From assembly GCA_944386995.1 (NCBI GenBank), contig CALXDF010000186.1, forward strand, positions 1 through 32,657: a stretch of 32,657 bases of DNA, read 5' to 3'. A program made the position numbers and the translations under genes. Shown piece after piece: positions 18,085 to 25,831 of this stretch; position 1 is the stretch's first letter; every line of letters starts with the position of its first letter. The notes beneath the pieces were generated by a model. It saw only the letters and a list, made by a program, of their open reading frames with translations, had not been told where the DNA came from and searched no databases. Source of the DNA: an uncultured Oscillospiraceae bacterium. Its GTDB lineage: Bacteria > Bacillota > Clostridia > Oscillospirales > Oscillospiraceae.

Positions 18085-19257
18085 TCAGATCCGGGCCACG
18101 CCGCTCTTCCGGGCGGCCTCAGCCACGGCCTTGGACACCGCGGGACCTACCCGCTTGTCAAATGCCTTGGGGATGATGTAGTCAGCCGTCAGCTCCTCGT
18201 CAGAGATGAGGCTGGCCAGAGCCTCGGCGGCGGCCATCTTCATCTCCTCGTTGATGTCGCTGGCGCGGACATCAAACGCGCCGCGGAACACGCCGGGGAA
18301 TGCCAGAACGTTGTTGATCTGGTTGGGGAAGTCGCTGCGGCCCGTAGCCACCACAGCAGCCCCGCCGGCCTTTGCATCGTCGGGGAAGATTTCCGGGGTG
18401 GGATTGGCGCAGGCAAAGACAATGGCATCCTTGGCCATGGTCTTGACCATCTCGGTCGTGACAGTGCCGGGAGCGGACACACCGATGAACACATCGGCGC
18501 CCACCAGCATGTCGGCCAGAGAGCCGGACTTCTTTTCCAGGTTGGTAATCTGGGCCATCTCTTCCTTAACCCAGTTCAGGCCATCGCGGCCGGCGTAAAT
18601 AGCGCCCTTGCGATCGCACATAATGACATTCTTAAATCCGGCAGAGAGCAGCAGCTTAACAATGGAGACGGCGGCAGCACCGGCGCCGGAGGTAACGATC
18701 TTCACATCCTCCTTCTTCTTGCCCACTACCTTCAGCGCATTCAGAAGGCCGGCCAGGGTAATGATTGCGGTGCCGTGCTGGTCGTCGTGGAAGATGGGAA
18801 TGTCGCACTTCTCCTTCAGCTTGCGCTCGATCTCGAAGCAGCGGGGAGCAGCAATATCCTCCAGGTTAATGCCGCCGAAAGAGCCGGAGATGTTATACAC
18901 GGTCTGGACAAACTCGTCCACATCCTGGGTCTTGACGCAAAGAGGGAACGCGTCCACATCGCCGAAAGCCTTGAAGAGCACGCACTTGCCCTCCATGACA
19001 GGCATACCGGCCTCGGGGCCGATATCGCCCAGGCCCAGCACGGCGCTGCCGTCGGTAATCACGGCGCAGAGGTTGTGACGGCGGGTCAGGTCATAGCTCT
19101 TGCTGATGTCCTTCTGGATCTCCAGGCAGGGCTGCGCAACGCCAGGGGTGTAGGCCAGGGACAGATCCTCCTTGGTCTCCACCGGCACGGTGGCAACGAC
19201 CTCGATCTTGCCCTTCCACTGCTCATGCAGGCGCAGGCTTTCCTTCGCGTAATCCAT
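18085..19257 (-). CDS. Malic enzyme (malate dehydrogenase, decarboxylating)
   Basis: Interconverts malate with pyruvate, CO2 and NAD(P)H in the cytoplasm. The 390 residues match the short bacterial malic enzyme without the C-terminal phosphotransacetylase domain. Visible signatures are the N-terminal SLAYTPGVAQPC, CAVITDGSAVLGLGDIGPEAGMPVMEGK with the catalytic Lys, the metal-binding FHDDQHGTA, and a Rossmann segment near KIVTSGAGAAAVSI. The late FACANPTPEI and SDFPNQINNVLAFPG are also typical. The cofactor cannot be decided from the sequence alone. The start has AGGAGG about 10 nt upstream. It is the second gene of a two-gene unit, 67 bp after an LDH/MDH-family gene, so both enzymes of the pair probably act on C4/C3 acids. 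Confidence 0.95.
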   Translation of the reverse strand: MDYAKESLRLHEQWKGKIEVVATVPVETKEDLSLAYTPGVAQPCLEIQKDISKSYDLTRRHNLCAVITDGSAVLGLGDIGPEAGMPVMEGKCVLFKAFGDVDAFPLCVKTQDVDEFVQTVYNISGSFGGINLEDIAAPRCFEIERKLKEKCDIPIFHDDQHGTAIITLAGLLNALKVVGKKKEDVKIVTSGAGAAAVSIVKLLLSAGFKNVIMCDRKGAIYAGRDGLNWVKEEMAQITNLEKKSGSLADMLVGADVFIGVSAPGTVTTEMVKTMAKDAIVFACANPTPEIFPDDAKAGGAAVVATGRSDFPNQINNVLAFPGVFRGAFDVRASDINEEMKMAAAEALASLISDEELTADYIIPKAFDKRVGPAVSKAVAEAARKSGVARI

Positions 19258-19324
19258 TGTCTGAAATCCTCCTGTTTTTTATGTTAATTTTATAAAACCG
19301 CGGTTGTATTCCCAGATTTTTGCA

Positions 19325-20269
19325 TCAGATCTCAATCTGCTTAATAACTTCCTTCAGGCAATCGGCGCTGTGGCGCAGCTTGGCAATCTCCTCATCCGTC
19401 AGTTCATTGATCACCTTGTAACGGATGCCGCAGTCGTCCACCACCGCGAGGGTGCTCAGGCACACATCGTCAATACCATACTCGCCATGCATCATGGAGG
19501 AGACGGTCAGAGAAGTGCCGATTCCGGAGAGGATGCACTTGCAGATGTGGCACACAGACATGGCCACCGCATAGAAGGTAGCGCCCTTGGCCTTAATCAC
19601 CTGGGCGCCGGACTTGCGGATGAAGTCCTCCACCTCTTCATAGTTTCCGTTCCAGTCAAAGGGCTCCTTGCCGGTCACCAGGCGATAGTGCTGCTCAATG
19701 GTGTTGCTGGCAATGCGGGCCAGGGACCAGGGCACAAAAGAGGAGTCGCCGTGCTCACCATAGACATAGGCATGGACATTCTTGGGGCTGATGTGGAACC
19801 GACGGCCCAGCTCAGCCTGGAGGCGGGCAGTATCCAGCGCAGTACCGGAACCGACAATACGGCTCTCGGGAATCCCGGAGATTTTGTGGAACACATAGGT
19901 CAGGATATCCACGGGGTTGGAGACGATCACATACACTGCGTCCGGTGCGTGGGCCACAATCTGGGGGGTGATATCCTTAATGATCTTGGTATTGGTCTGG
20001 ATCAGGTCCAGGCGGGTCTGGTTGGGCCTTCTGGCAATACCGGAAGTGATGACCACCAGATCAGAGCCAGCCGCATCCTCGTAGTCGCCGCTGCGCACAT
20101 AGGCAGGATAGGCGAACGTCACGCCCTGGTAGATATCCATGGCCTCGCCGAAAGCCTTCTCCTTATTGATATCAATGAGGACGATCTCAGAAGCAATCCC
20201 CATGGTGGCCAGATCGTTGGCAATGGTGGCGCCCACGTTGCCAGCGCCAATAATAGTAACTTTGCTCAT
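19325..20269 (-). CDS. L-lactate/malate dehydrogenase family protein with an MDH-type specificity residue
   Basis: NAD-dependent 2-hydroxyacid dehydrogenase of 314 residues. The Rossmann motif IGAGNVGATIANDL, Asn118 (SNPVD), Arg149 (LDTARL) and the catalytic His173 (GEHGDSS) are present. The GEHGDSSFVPWS context looks LDH-like. In the specificity loop, however, the sequence is ARRPNQTR: Arg80 sits six residues before the conserved Arg86, where LDHs have Gln102 and MDHs have Arg102. That argues for oxaloacetate/malate rather than pyruvate/lactate. The neighbour downstream is malic enzyme, so a malate-linked role fits. Start ATG at 20269 behind AAGGGGAT; a leader of about 185 nt separates it from its promoter. 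The family is certain; the substrate is open, so no symbol is given. Confidence 0.9.
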   Translation of the reverse strand: MSKVTIIGAGNVGATIANDLATMGIASEIVLIDINKEKAFGEAMDIYQGVTFAYPAYVRSGDYEDAAGSDLVVITSGIARRPNQTRLDLIQTNTKIIKDITPQIVAHAPDAVYVIVSNPVDILTYVFHKISGIPESRIVGSGTALDTARLQAELGRRFHISPKNVHAYVYGEHGDSSFVPWSLARIASNTIEQHYRLVTGKEPFDWNGNYEEVEDFIRKSGAQVIKAKGATFYAVAMSVCHICKCILSGIGTSLTVSSMMHGEYGIDDVCLSTLAVVDDCGIRYKVINELTDEEIAKLRHSADCLKEVIKQIEI

Positions 20270-20460
20270 AATGACATATCCCCTTTTGTTAAAATTACTG
20301 TTCTGCCTGCGGCAGTCGGTTTTTCTGTCTGTTTCCAGCCTGTTTCGATGGCCGGGCGGCCGTCTTCTCTATGCCTCGGACGCCGCATTACCCCGTTTTG
20401 TCTTCCCTGCAATCTCTCCTGGTCTTTCACAACACCGCCCTTCGTCCCATTTACTAGTTA

Positions 20461-20489
20461 ATTTTATCACTATCTTCTCCGTAAAGCAA
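20461..20489 (-). promoter_or_regulatory. Promoter of the dehydrogenase/malic enzyme operon
   Basis: On the minus strand TTGCTT (20489-20484) and TAAAAT (20466-20461) are separated by 17 bp, with an extended -10 TGA just before TAAAAT. The start would be near 20454. The leader from there to 20270 has only a small CTGCC/GGCAG hairpin and no riboswitch that I recognise. Confidence 0.75.
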
Positions 20490-20562
20490 CAGTAATCTCG
20501 TTAAAATTTCATCAAAGAACCAGCTTTCCCTTGTGACGCTTGCCGGAATTTCCCCAAACCAC

Positions 20563-20590
20563 TTGTTCCGCCTCCGCACTATGATATAAT
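20563..20590 (+). promoter_or_regulatory. Promoter of the glycosyltransferase-winged-helix gene
   Basis: A perfect extended -10, TGATATAAT (TATAAT at 20585-20590), lies 16 bp after TTGTTC (20563-20568). The start would be near 20597, about 90 nt before the ATG. It is divergent from the dehydrogenase promoter about 75 bp away. Confidence 0.75.
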
Positions 20591-20687
20591 ACTCCCCAGA
20601 GTCCTGTTCCATCCTCTCAGAGGGCAGCGGGCAGGCAAGCATCCGCGGCCTTATTTTCCCGCCGCGGTACAGGCAAGGAGGAACGCT

Positions 20688-22016
20688 ATGGCCCCGACTG
20701 TCAGCATTATTGTCCCCGTCTACCAGGCGGAGCAGACACTGCGGCGCTGCGTGGACAGCATTCTGCATCAGGAATATACGGATTTTGAACTGATCCTGGC
20801 TGATGACGGCAGCACCGACCGCTCCGGTCAGATCTGTGAGGATTACGCATCCCAGGACAGTCGAGTCCGGGTTCTTCACCAGGCGAACAGCGGCGTTTCC
20901 GCCGCCCGCAACGCCGCTATGGATCTGGCCTGCGGGCGCTATCTCCAGTTTCTTGACAGCGACGACTGGATCACGCCGGATGCCACCAAGCTTCTGGTTC
21001 GCACTGCGCAGACGGATCAGTGCGATCTGGTGATTGCAGACTTCTACCGGGTTGTGGGTGACCGCGTTTCTCCAAAAGGCGGGATTGAGGAGGACGGCAT
21101 CCTCACAAGGGAGACCTTTGCCGCCCATATGATGGAAAATCCCGCCGACTTCTACTACGGTGTTCTCTGGAACAAGCTCTACCGGCGGGAGATTGTGGAG
21201 GCACACCATCTGCGTATGGATACCGGCATCAGCTGGTGCGAGGACTTCATCTTCAATCTGGAGTACATCCTTCGTGCGGAAACCTTTGCCGCCCTCCGGG
21301 CGCCCATCTACTACTATGTCAAGACCAAGGGTTCCCTGGTGTCCCAGACCTCCTCTTTTCCAAAGACCATGCGTACAAAGTTTCGTGTCTTTGCCTATTA
21401 CAACAATTTCTACAAGCATGTGCTGGACGAAAAGGAGTACGAAAAGAACCGCTTTCAGGTCTATCGTTTCCTTCTGGACTCCGCAGGAGACGGCGGGGTC
21501 CCCCCCGCCATTCTGCCCGGCACAAAGCATCTTGGTGATGAGCGCACCAGCGTCTGTGCCCAGGCAGTTGCCGGCGAAGGGATCCTCACAGATGCCTACC
21601 GCAGCAAAAAACTGCTGGACCGCTGTCTGGAGCCGGCCGCCCTGGAGAATGACCTGTCCCTGCCGGAGGTCCGGCTGCTCCTGGCCCTCAGCTACACCAG
21701 TCAGCTGGACACCAAGAAAGCCCTGGCAGATTTTGCCGGTATGAGCCGCAGTTCCCTTGCGCTCAATCTTCAGAAACTGGCCGCCCACGGCATGATCCGC
21801 TACGAGGCCGCCCGGGGCGGGGCTGCGTCCCGCACAGGGGAAAGGCGTCTGGAGATTTCTTTTCTGCCGGCGGCAAAGCCGGTGCTCTCCGCCCTTTCCA
21901 GGGCGCTGAACGACTATGACCAGATCTGTTTCGGCGGCTTTTCAGAGGAAGAACTGATTCAGTATGCCTATCTGGAAGAAAAAATCAAGGCAAACATGCG
22001 CCGGGTCCTGCAATAG
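20688..22016 (+). CDS. Family 2 glycosyltransferase fused to a MarR-like winged-helix domain
   Basis: One uninterrupted 442-residue frame behind AAGGAGGA. Residues 1 to about 240 are a GT-A family 2 glycosyltransferase: VSIIVPVYQAE at the start, DDGSTD (39-44), SGVSAARNAA (68-77) and the metal-binding DSDD (90-93). There is no membrane segment, so it is predicted cytoplasmic. Residues 245-322 are a linker with no fold that I recognise. Residues 323-442 look like a MarR-type winged helix: a helical entry, ALADFAGMSRSSLALNLQKLAAHGMI as the helix-turn-helix (given in parts: DFAGMSRSSLALNLQKL then AHGMI), a basic wing rich in Gly/Arg, then a long C-terminal helix SEEELIQYAYLEEKIKANM typical of MarR dimerisation. 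The gene stands alone between its own promoter and terminator. The sugar donor, acceptor and any DNA target are unknown. Confidence 0.85.
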   Translation: MAPTVSIIVPVYQAEQTLRRCVDSILHQEYTDFELILADDGSTDRSGQICEDYASQDSRVRVLHQANSGVSAARNAAMDLACGRYLQFLDSDDWITPDATKLLVRTAQTDQCDLVIADFYRVVGDRVSPKGGIEEDGILTRETFAAHMMENPADFYYGVLWNKLYRREIVEAHHLRMDTGISWCEDFIFNLEYILRAETFAALRAPIYYYVKTKGSLVSQTSSFPKTMRTKFRVFAYYNNFYKHVLDEKEYEKNRFQVYRFLLDSAGDGGVPPAILPGTKHLGDERTSVCAQAVAGEGILTDAYRSKKLLDRCLEPAALENDLSLPEVRLLLALSYTSQLDTKKALADFAGMSRSSLALNLQKLAAHGMIRYEAARGGAASRTGERRLEISFLPAAKPVLSALSRALNDYDQICFGGFSEEELIQYAYLEEKIKANMRRVLQ

Positions 22017-22043
22017 AGAACAACTTCCGTTTTTTGAAATAAT

Positions 22044-22077
22044 AAAGAGGGAGGAACGCTGCACGTTCTCCCTCTTT
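22044..22077. terminator. Terminator between the glycosyltransferase gene and rlmH
   Basis: AAAGAGGGAG(G)AACG (22044-22058) pairs with CGTTCTCCCTCTTT (22064-22077) with one bulged G. The arms end in AAA/TTT and the flanks are A/T-rich on both sides, so it probably works for both convergent genes. Confidence 0.8.
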
Positions 22078-22089
22078 AATCTTACGGAT

Positions 22090-22572
22090 TTACTTGTGAT
22101 AACGGCCTCCCTCATTGATCTGGAAACTCCGGTAGAGCTGTTCCAGCAGCATCACCCGGGCCAGATGGTGCGGAAAGGTCATCGGCGACATGGATAGACG
22201 TATCTGCGCCAAGGTTTTGATAGAATCATGCAGGCCATAAGACCCGCCGATCACAAAGGCCAGGCACTTCCCGCCCCGGCTGTTCCAGCTCTCCATCCAC
22301 CGTGCCAGCTCCTCACTGGAGTGCAGCTGCCCCTCCACGCAGAGGGCCACCACAGCAGAGGAGGGCGGAAGCTTCCCGCGGATGACCTCCGCCTCCCGGC
22401 TGAGGGCCTGCTCGATCTGCGCCGGGGCTGGGTCCTCCGGCAAGCGCACCTCCGGCAGTTCCATAAGCTCCAGGCGGCAGTAGCGGCTCAGGCGCTTAGC
22501 ATATTCCGCCGCCGCATCGATATAGAACCGCTCCTTCAGTTTTCCAACACAGATTACCAGGATTCGCTGCAT
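22090..22572 (-). CDS. rlmH: 23S rRNA pseudouridine-1915 N3-methyltransferase RlmH
   Basis: SPOUT-class methyltransferase that methylates pseudouridine 1915 of 23S rRNA on assembled 70S ribosomes. The 160-residue length is the family norm. It begins MQRILVICVGKLKERFY; the SAM-binding trefoil knot is marked by FVIGGSYGLHDSI and LSMSPMTFPHHLARVMLLEQLYR. It ends with the family-typical YHK. The start at 22572 has GGAGG seven bases upstream and overlaps the walJ end by 19 bases. The walJ-rlmH order is the same as in Staphylococcus and Bacillus. In staphylococci the 3' end of this gene is the SCC integration site; nothing inserted is seen here. Confidence 0.97.
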   Translation of the reverse strand: MQRILVICVGKLKERFYIDAAAEYAKRLSRYCRLELMELPEVRLPEDPAPAQIEQALSREAEVIRGKLPPSSAVVALCVEGQLHSSEELARWMESWNSRGGKCLAFVIGGSYGLHDSIKTLAQIRLSMSPMTFPHHLARVMLLEQLYRSFQINEGGRYHK

Positions 22573-23354
22573 AAGTGAGCCTCCACAGTATAGCAGTTGC
22601 TGCACACGTCCTGGGGCGCTACCGAAAGCCGTCCGGTCCAGCCCGCTGCCTCCAGCGCACGCCCGACAGTATTCAGGGCCATCTGGGGGGTATTGTTCTC
22701 CTTGCTCAGGTGGGCCAGAACAATCTCTCCTGTCCCCGCGCGTGCAGAAGCCACCGCAAAACGGGCAGCCAGATCGTTGCTGAGATGGCCCAGATCCCCC
22801 AGCACCCGCTGCTTGAGGAGATAGGGATAGGGGCCGGACAGCAGCGTCTCTACATCGTGATTGCTCTCCAGCACCAGCAGATCCACCCCCAGCAGAAGCT
22901 GCGCAGACACTGGCAGGATCCCTGTATCTGTCATCAGCCCAAAGGAACAGCCGGCACTGTCGATGCGGTAAGCCGTGCTCCCACGGCTGTCATGGCTGGT
23001 GGGAATAGAGGTCACCCGGCAGTCACCCACCCGGAACTGATTTCCCAGCGAAAACGGGCACAGAAGTCGCTCCGCACCGGCCACCTGATATGCCAGCTGA
23101 CGTGCTGTCTCCTCGCTGCAGCGGATGGGGATGCTGTAGTTTTTGACCAGCGTGGCAAGCCCCGCTATGTGGTCGGTGTGCGCATGGGTGATAAGAATCC
23201 CGTCCAGTTCGCCTAACGATACCCCCAAAGACGCCAACGTGCGGCGGATGCGCATACAGCTGATGCCAGCGTCAATCAGCAGGCGGGATGTACCGGTACA
23301 CAGGAGCGCTGCATTGCCGGAAGAGGAGCTGGCCAGTGTATAAAACTGCATCAT
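22554..23354 (-). CDS. walJ: Metallo-beta-lactamase-fold hydrolase WalJ/YycJ
   Basis: Cytoplasmic MBL-fold protein of 266 residues, conserved beside the WalRK system and linked in other Firmicutes to cell-wall metabolism, cell division and DNA repair; its substrate is not settled. The N-terminus has FYTLASSSSGNAALL, followed by the metal-binding THAHTDH and later SHDSRGS, LMTDTG and LGHLSND, which complete the zinc-site set. Possible starts are GTG 23357, ATG 23354 and ATG 23351; I take 23354, 8 nt from GGAG. A terminator hairpin lies immediately upstream, so transcription comes by readthrough from murA or from a promoter not recognised here. Confidence 0.92.
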   Translation of the reverse strand: MMQFYTLASSSSGNAALLCTGTSRLLIDAGISCMRIRRTLASLGVSLGELDGILITHAHTDHIAGLATLVKNYSIPIRCSEETARQLAYQVAGAERLLCPFSLGNQFRVGDCRVTSIPTSHDSRGSTAYRIDSAGCSFGLMTDTGILPVSAQLLLGVDLLVLESNHDVETLLSGPYPYLLKQRVLGDLGHLSNDLAARFAVASARAGTGEIVLAHLSKENNTPQMALNTVGRALEAAGWTGRLSVAPQDVCSNCYTVEAHLCSESW

Positions 23355-23372
23355 CACAAAATCTCCATGAAA

Positions 23373-23396
23373 AAACAGGGTAAAAGTACCCTGTTT
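23373..23396 (-). terminator. Intrinsic terminator between murA and walJ
   Basis: A 10-bp stem, AAACAGGGTA (23373-23382) with TACCCTGTTT (23387-23396), and a 4-nt loop. In the minus direction the stem runs straight into TTT before the walJ ribosome binding site, giving about six consecutive T. The plus-strand flank (TTTTGTCGCATTTTTT) is also T-rich. Confidence 0.8.
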
Positions 23397-23424
23397 TGTC
23401 GCATTTTTTGAAATAATCGGCAGC

Positions 23425-24723
23425 TCATCCTACACTAAGGGCCTCATTTTCCTCAGGAATCTCCACGGCGGATATGGTGCCGCCCAACTTGCGGAACTTC
23501 TCAATGACATCCTCATAGCCCCGCTCAATATACTGCACACCTGTAATCTCACTGGTACCGCGGGCTGCCAGAGCTGCAATGATCATGGCCGCGCCGGCCC
23601 GCAAATCGCAGGCCTGGATCTGAGCGCCGGTCAAATGGTGAACCCCCTCGATAATGGCCAGATTCCCGTCCACCTGGATCTGGGCCCCCATCCGCTTGAA
23701 CTCATCCGTATAGCGGAAACGGCTGGAAAACACGCTCTCCGTAATGATACTGGTCCCCTGCGCCAGGCACAGCACTGCCGCCACCTGGGGCTGCATGTCG
23801 GTCGGGAACCCGGGATAGGGCATCGTCTTGATGTTGGTCTTGATCAGGGGGCCAATCCGGCGGACCAGGAGGCTGTCGTCAATCTCCTCCACCTCCACGC
23901 CCATCTCCAGAAGCTTGGCAGTAATGCAGTCCATATGCTTGGGGATGATGTTGCAGACCTTGATCTGTCCGCCGCAGGCAGCCACTGCCGCCATGTAGGT
24001 ACCCGCCTCAATCTGATCGGGGATAATGGAATAGGTGCCGCCATGCAGCTCTTTCACGCCGCGGATTTTAATGACATCCGTGCCGGCGCCCTTGATATCA
24101 GCGCCCATGGAGTTGAGAAAATTCGCCACATCCACAATGTGGGGCTCCTTAGCCACATTCTCCACCACCGTAAGCCCATCTGCCAGTGCAGCGGCCAGCA
24201 TGATATTGATCGTGGCGCCTACGGAGACCTTATCCAGGAAGATATTCGCCCCGGTGAGACGAGATCCCTGGATGGCATAGGCGTTAATAAAACCGCTCTG
24301 CACCTCCACCGCAGCGCCCAAAGCCTTGAACCCCTTGAGATGCTGGTCGATCGGACGGGTGCCGCCAAAGTCACAGCCCCCGGGCAGCGCCACATCCGCC
24401 ATGCCGAACCGGCCCAGCAGGGAGCCGATCAGGTAGTAGGACGCACGGCAGCGGCGGGCGGAGTCATAGGGAACTTTGGCATTGCGCACATGGGTGCAGT
24501 CAATCTCAACAGTATTGGAATTGATGCTGCGCACCCCCGCCCCCAGATCCTGGAGGATCGAGAGCAGCAAAGATACGTCGCTAATGCGGGGAATATTTTC
24601 AATCCTGCAAACGCCGTTTACCATAAGGGCCGCAGGAATGATCGCCACGGCAGCATTCTTTGCCCCGCTGATATGAACCTCTCCAAAAAGAGGGTTTCCG
24701 CCCTCTACAACATACTTTTTCAC
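23425..24723 (-). CDS. murA: UDP-N-acetylglucosamine 1-carboxyvinyltransferase
   Basis: Transfers enolpyruvate from PEP to UDP-GlcNAc, the committed step of peptidoglycan precursor synthesis, in the cytoplasm. The 432 residues match the family. ISGAKNAAVAIIPAALM near the start carries the Lys-Asn substrate pair. The active-site Cys, the fosfomycin target, is Cys117 in LPGGCDFGGTRPIDQHLKGF, where many MurA proteins have GGCAIG. PYPGFPTDMQPQ is the second conserved block. The start is GTG at 24723 with AAGGGAG about 10 nt upstream. Low-GC Firmicutes often have two copies; whether this is MurA or MurZ type cannot be told here. It has its own promoter and terminator inside the wal block. Confidence 0.96.
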   Translation of the reverse strand: MKKYVVEGGNPLFGEVHISGAKNAAVAIIPAALMVNGVCRIENIPRISDVSLLLSILQDLGAGVRSINSNTVEIDCTHVRNAKVPYDSARRCRASYYLIGSLLGRFGMADVALPGGCDFGGTRPIDQHLKGFKALGAAVEVQSGFINAYAIQGSRLTGANIFLDKVSVGATINIMLAAALADGLTVVENVAKEPHIVDVANFLNSMGADIKGAGTDVIKIRGVKELHGGTYSIIPDQIEAGTYMAAVAACGGQIKVCNIIPKHMDCITAKLLEMGVEVEEIDDSLLVRRIGPLIKTNIKTMPYPGFPTDMQPQVAAVLCLAQGTSIITESVFSSRFRYTDEFKRMGAQIQVDGNLAIIEGVHHLTGAQIQACDLRAGAAMIIAALAARGTSEITGVQYIERGYEDVIEKFRKLGGTISAVEIPEENEALSVG

Positions 24724-24882
24724 AAGAACACAACTCCCTTATATCGTCAAACACCGGCCACCTCATTTTGTCCGGTGTAAACCGCTTCATGCGCCCAAAT
24801 CAAAAAACTTCGCGCCGGCAATCCGCAGCGCGCGGCACACCGCCGCCATCCGGCGACATAACGTGCCCAGAGCACCATTAGT

Positions 24883-24910
24883 AGTATACCAAAAAAAACG
24901 GTAAAATCAA
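24883..24910 (-). promoter_or_regulatory. Promoter of murA
   Basis: On the minus strand TTGATT (24910-24905) and TATACT (24888-24883) with 16-bp spacing containing a run of eight T. The leader of about 150 nt contains a 7-bp hairpin (ACACCGG 24751-24757 with CCGGTGT 24772-24778) shortly before the GTG start, without a terminator tail. Confidence 0.7.
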
Positions 24911-24956
24911 TAATAAATCCCAAAAAATTTCATTACCAGCAAAAGTGCCTAAAAAA

Positions 24957-24991
24957 GACATCGTCCATACCCATCAGGCACGGACGACGTC
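24957..24991 (-). terminator. Terminator at the end of the wal operon
   Basis: A 10-bp stem with one G-U pair (24982-24991 with 24957-24966) overlaps the last codons of yycI. It is followed on the minus strand by TTTTTT (24956-24951). It separates the wal operon from murA. Confidence 0.85.
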
Positions 24992-25774
24992 TCCAGTGGA
25001 ACAGTCTACATAATATTCATAGGCGTCTGCAGTAATCTGCCATTTAGCCGCCAGCTGCAGCGCTGCAGAGGGGCCGGACTGCAGTTCGTACACGGGAACA
25101 ATCCGCTGAATGCTGTTGCAGACCATTCCCGTCTCATTGCGGTAATTTAGCATCTGCACTAAAGCATCCACTGCGGTCAGCGACGTCTGGGAGACGGCTG
25201 TGCTGGCTGTGGAGGCATAGGTTCCCGTCAGAGACACCAGATCGCCCGAGCGAAATTCAAACAAGACAGTACAGTTATAAATTGCGTTCCCTTCCAGGCT
25301 CTGCACGGCGGCAAATGTTCCCGTGTCTTCGGAAAGATCAGCAGTCGGTTCGTATCCAAAGGCCGCACAAAAGTCCAGACAGAACGCCTGCGGATCCTCC
25401 ATGTGCAGCGTTCCGGGGGAGTAATCGAAGTTGCCGCCGCTGCGGAAATGAACGGTGCCGCTTGCGCCGGTATAGGAATAAATTCCACCGCCCTGGTACT
25501 CCGCAGGAACCGCCTCCCCCAGAAGCATGGCGGCAATTTCCGCCTCCGTCTCCAGGTCCCGCTGTACCGACAGGGTCGGCAGCTGCGGCACGTCCAGTTC
25601 CAGGTTCTCTGAAAGAGAAATGGCGTTGGCTGAGAAAAGAGCATCCAACTCATCCAGCATATCCCGGCGTGCCCTTGTCCCCTGAAAACGGAAATTCAGC
25701 AGCAGCGCCGCCAGAAAAAGGTTCAGCAGCACCAGGATGAGGATCACAATATTTTTCAGACGTCTCGTCTCCAA
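24974..25774 (-). CDS. yycI: YycI-like WalK regulatory membrane protein
   Basis: Predicted bitopic protein of 266 residues: short basic N-terminus, one membrane helix at about 8-29 (NIVILILVLLNLFLAALLL), then an extracytoplasmic domain. In Bacillus, YycI and YycH bind WalK and restrain it. Similarity to known YycI is low, but position (directly after a YycH-like gene), topology, size and the C-terminal stretch AAKWQITADAYEYYVDCSTG (PepSY/YycI-like WxI...YYV..TG pattern) support the call. The start is a TTG at 25774, 7 nt after GGAGGAGG; later Met codons would remove the membrane helix. It ends at the operon terminator. Confidence 0.78.
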   Translation of the reverse strand: METRRLKNIVILILVLLNLFLAALLLNFRFQGTRARRDMLDELDALFSANAISLSENLELDVPQLPTLSVQRDLETEAEIAAMLLGEAVPAEYQGGGIYSYTGASGTVHFRSGGNFDYSPGTLHMEDPQAFCLDFCAAFGYEPTADLSEDTGTFAAVQSLEGNAIYNCTVLFEFRSGDLVSLTGTYASTASTAVSQTSLTAVDALVQMLNYRNETGMVCNSIQRIVPVYELQSGPSAALQLAAKWQITADAYEYYVDCSTGDVVRA

Positions 25775-25831
25775 AAGGCCGCCTCCTCCCCGCGCAAAGT
25801 TTCAAGTCTGCCTTCTCTTCGGCCCCGACAA

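Noticed and set aside
20270..20460. Possible riboswitch in the long leader of the dehydrogenase operon
   Set aside because: Only a small CTGCC/GGCAG hairpin is visible, with no conserved aptamer sequence and no terminator before the start codon.
20454..21788. Minus-strand 444-codon frame opposite the glycosyltransferase gene
   Set aside because: The opposite frame has clear GT2 motifs, promoter and ribosome binding site; this one has none.
22090..22120. SCC-type attachment site at the rlmH 3' end
   Set aside because: Although rlmH is the SCC target in staphylococci, no direct repeat, recombinase gene or inserted element is present; the next features are a terminator and the glycosyltransferase gene.
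24751..24778. Hairpin ahead of murA as a terminator or riboswitch
   Set aside because: It has only 7 bp and is followed by TTTGACGA rather than a T run; no known aptamer consensus is seen.
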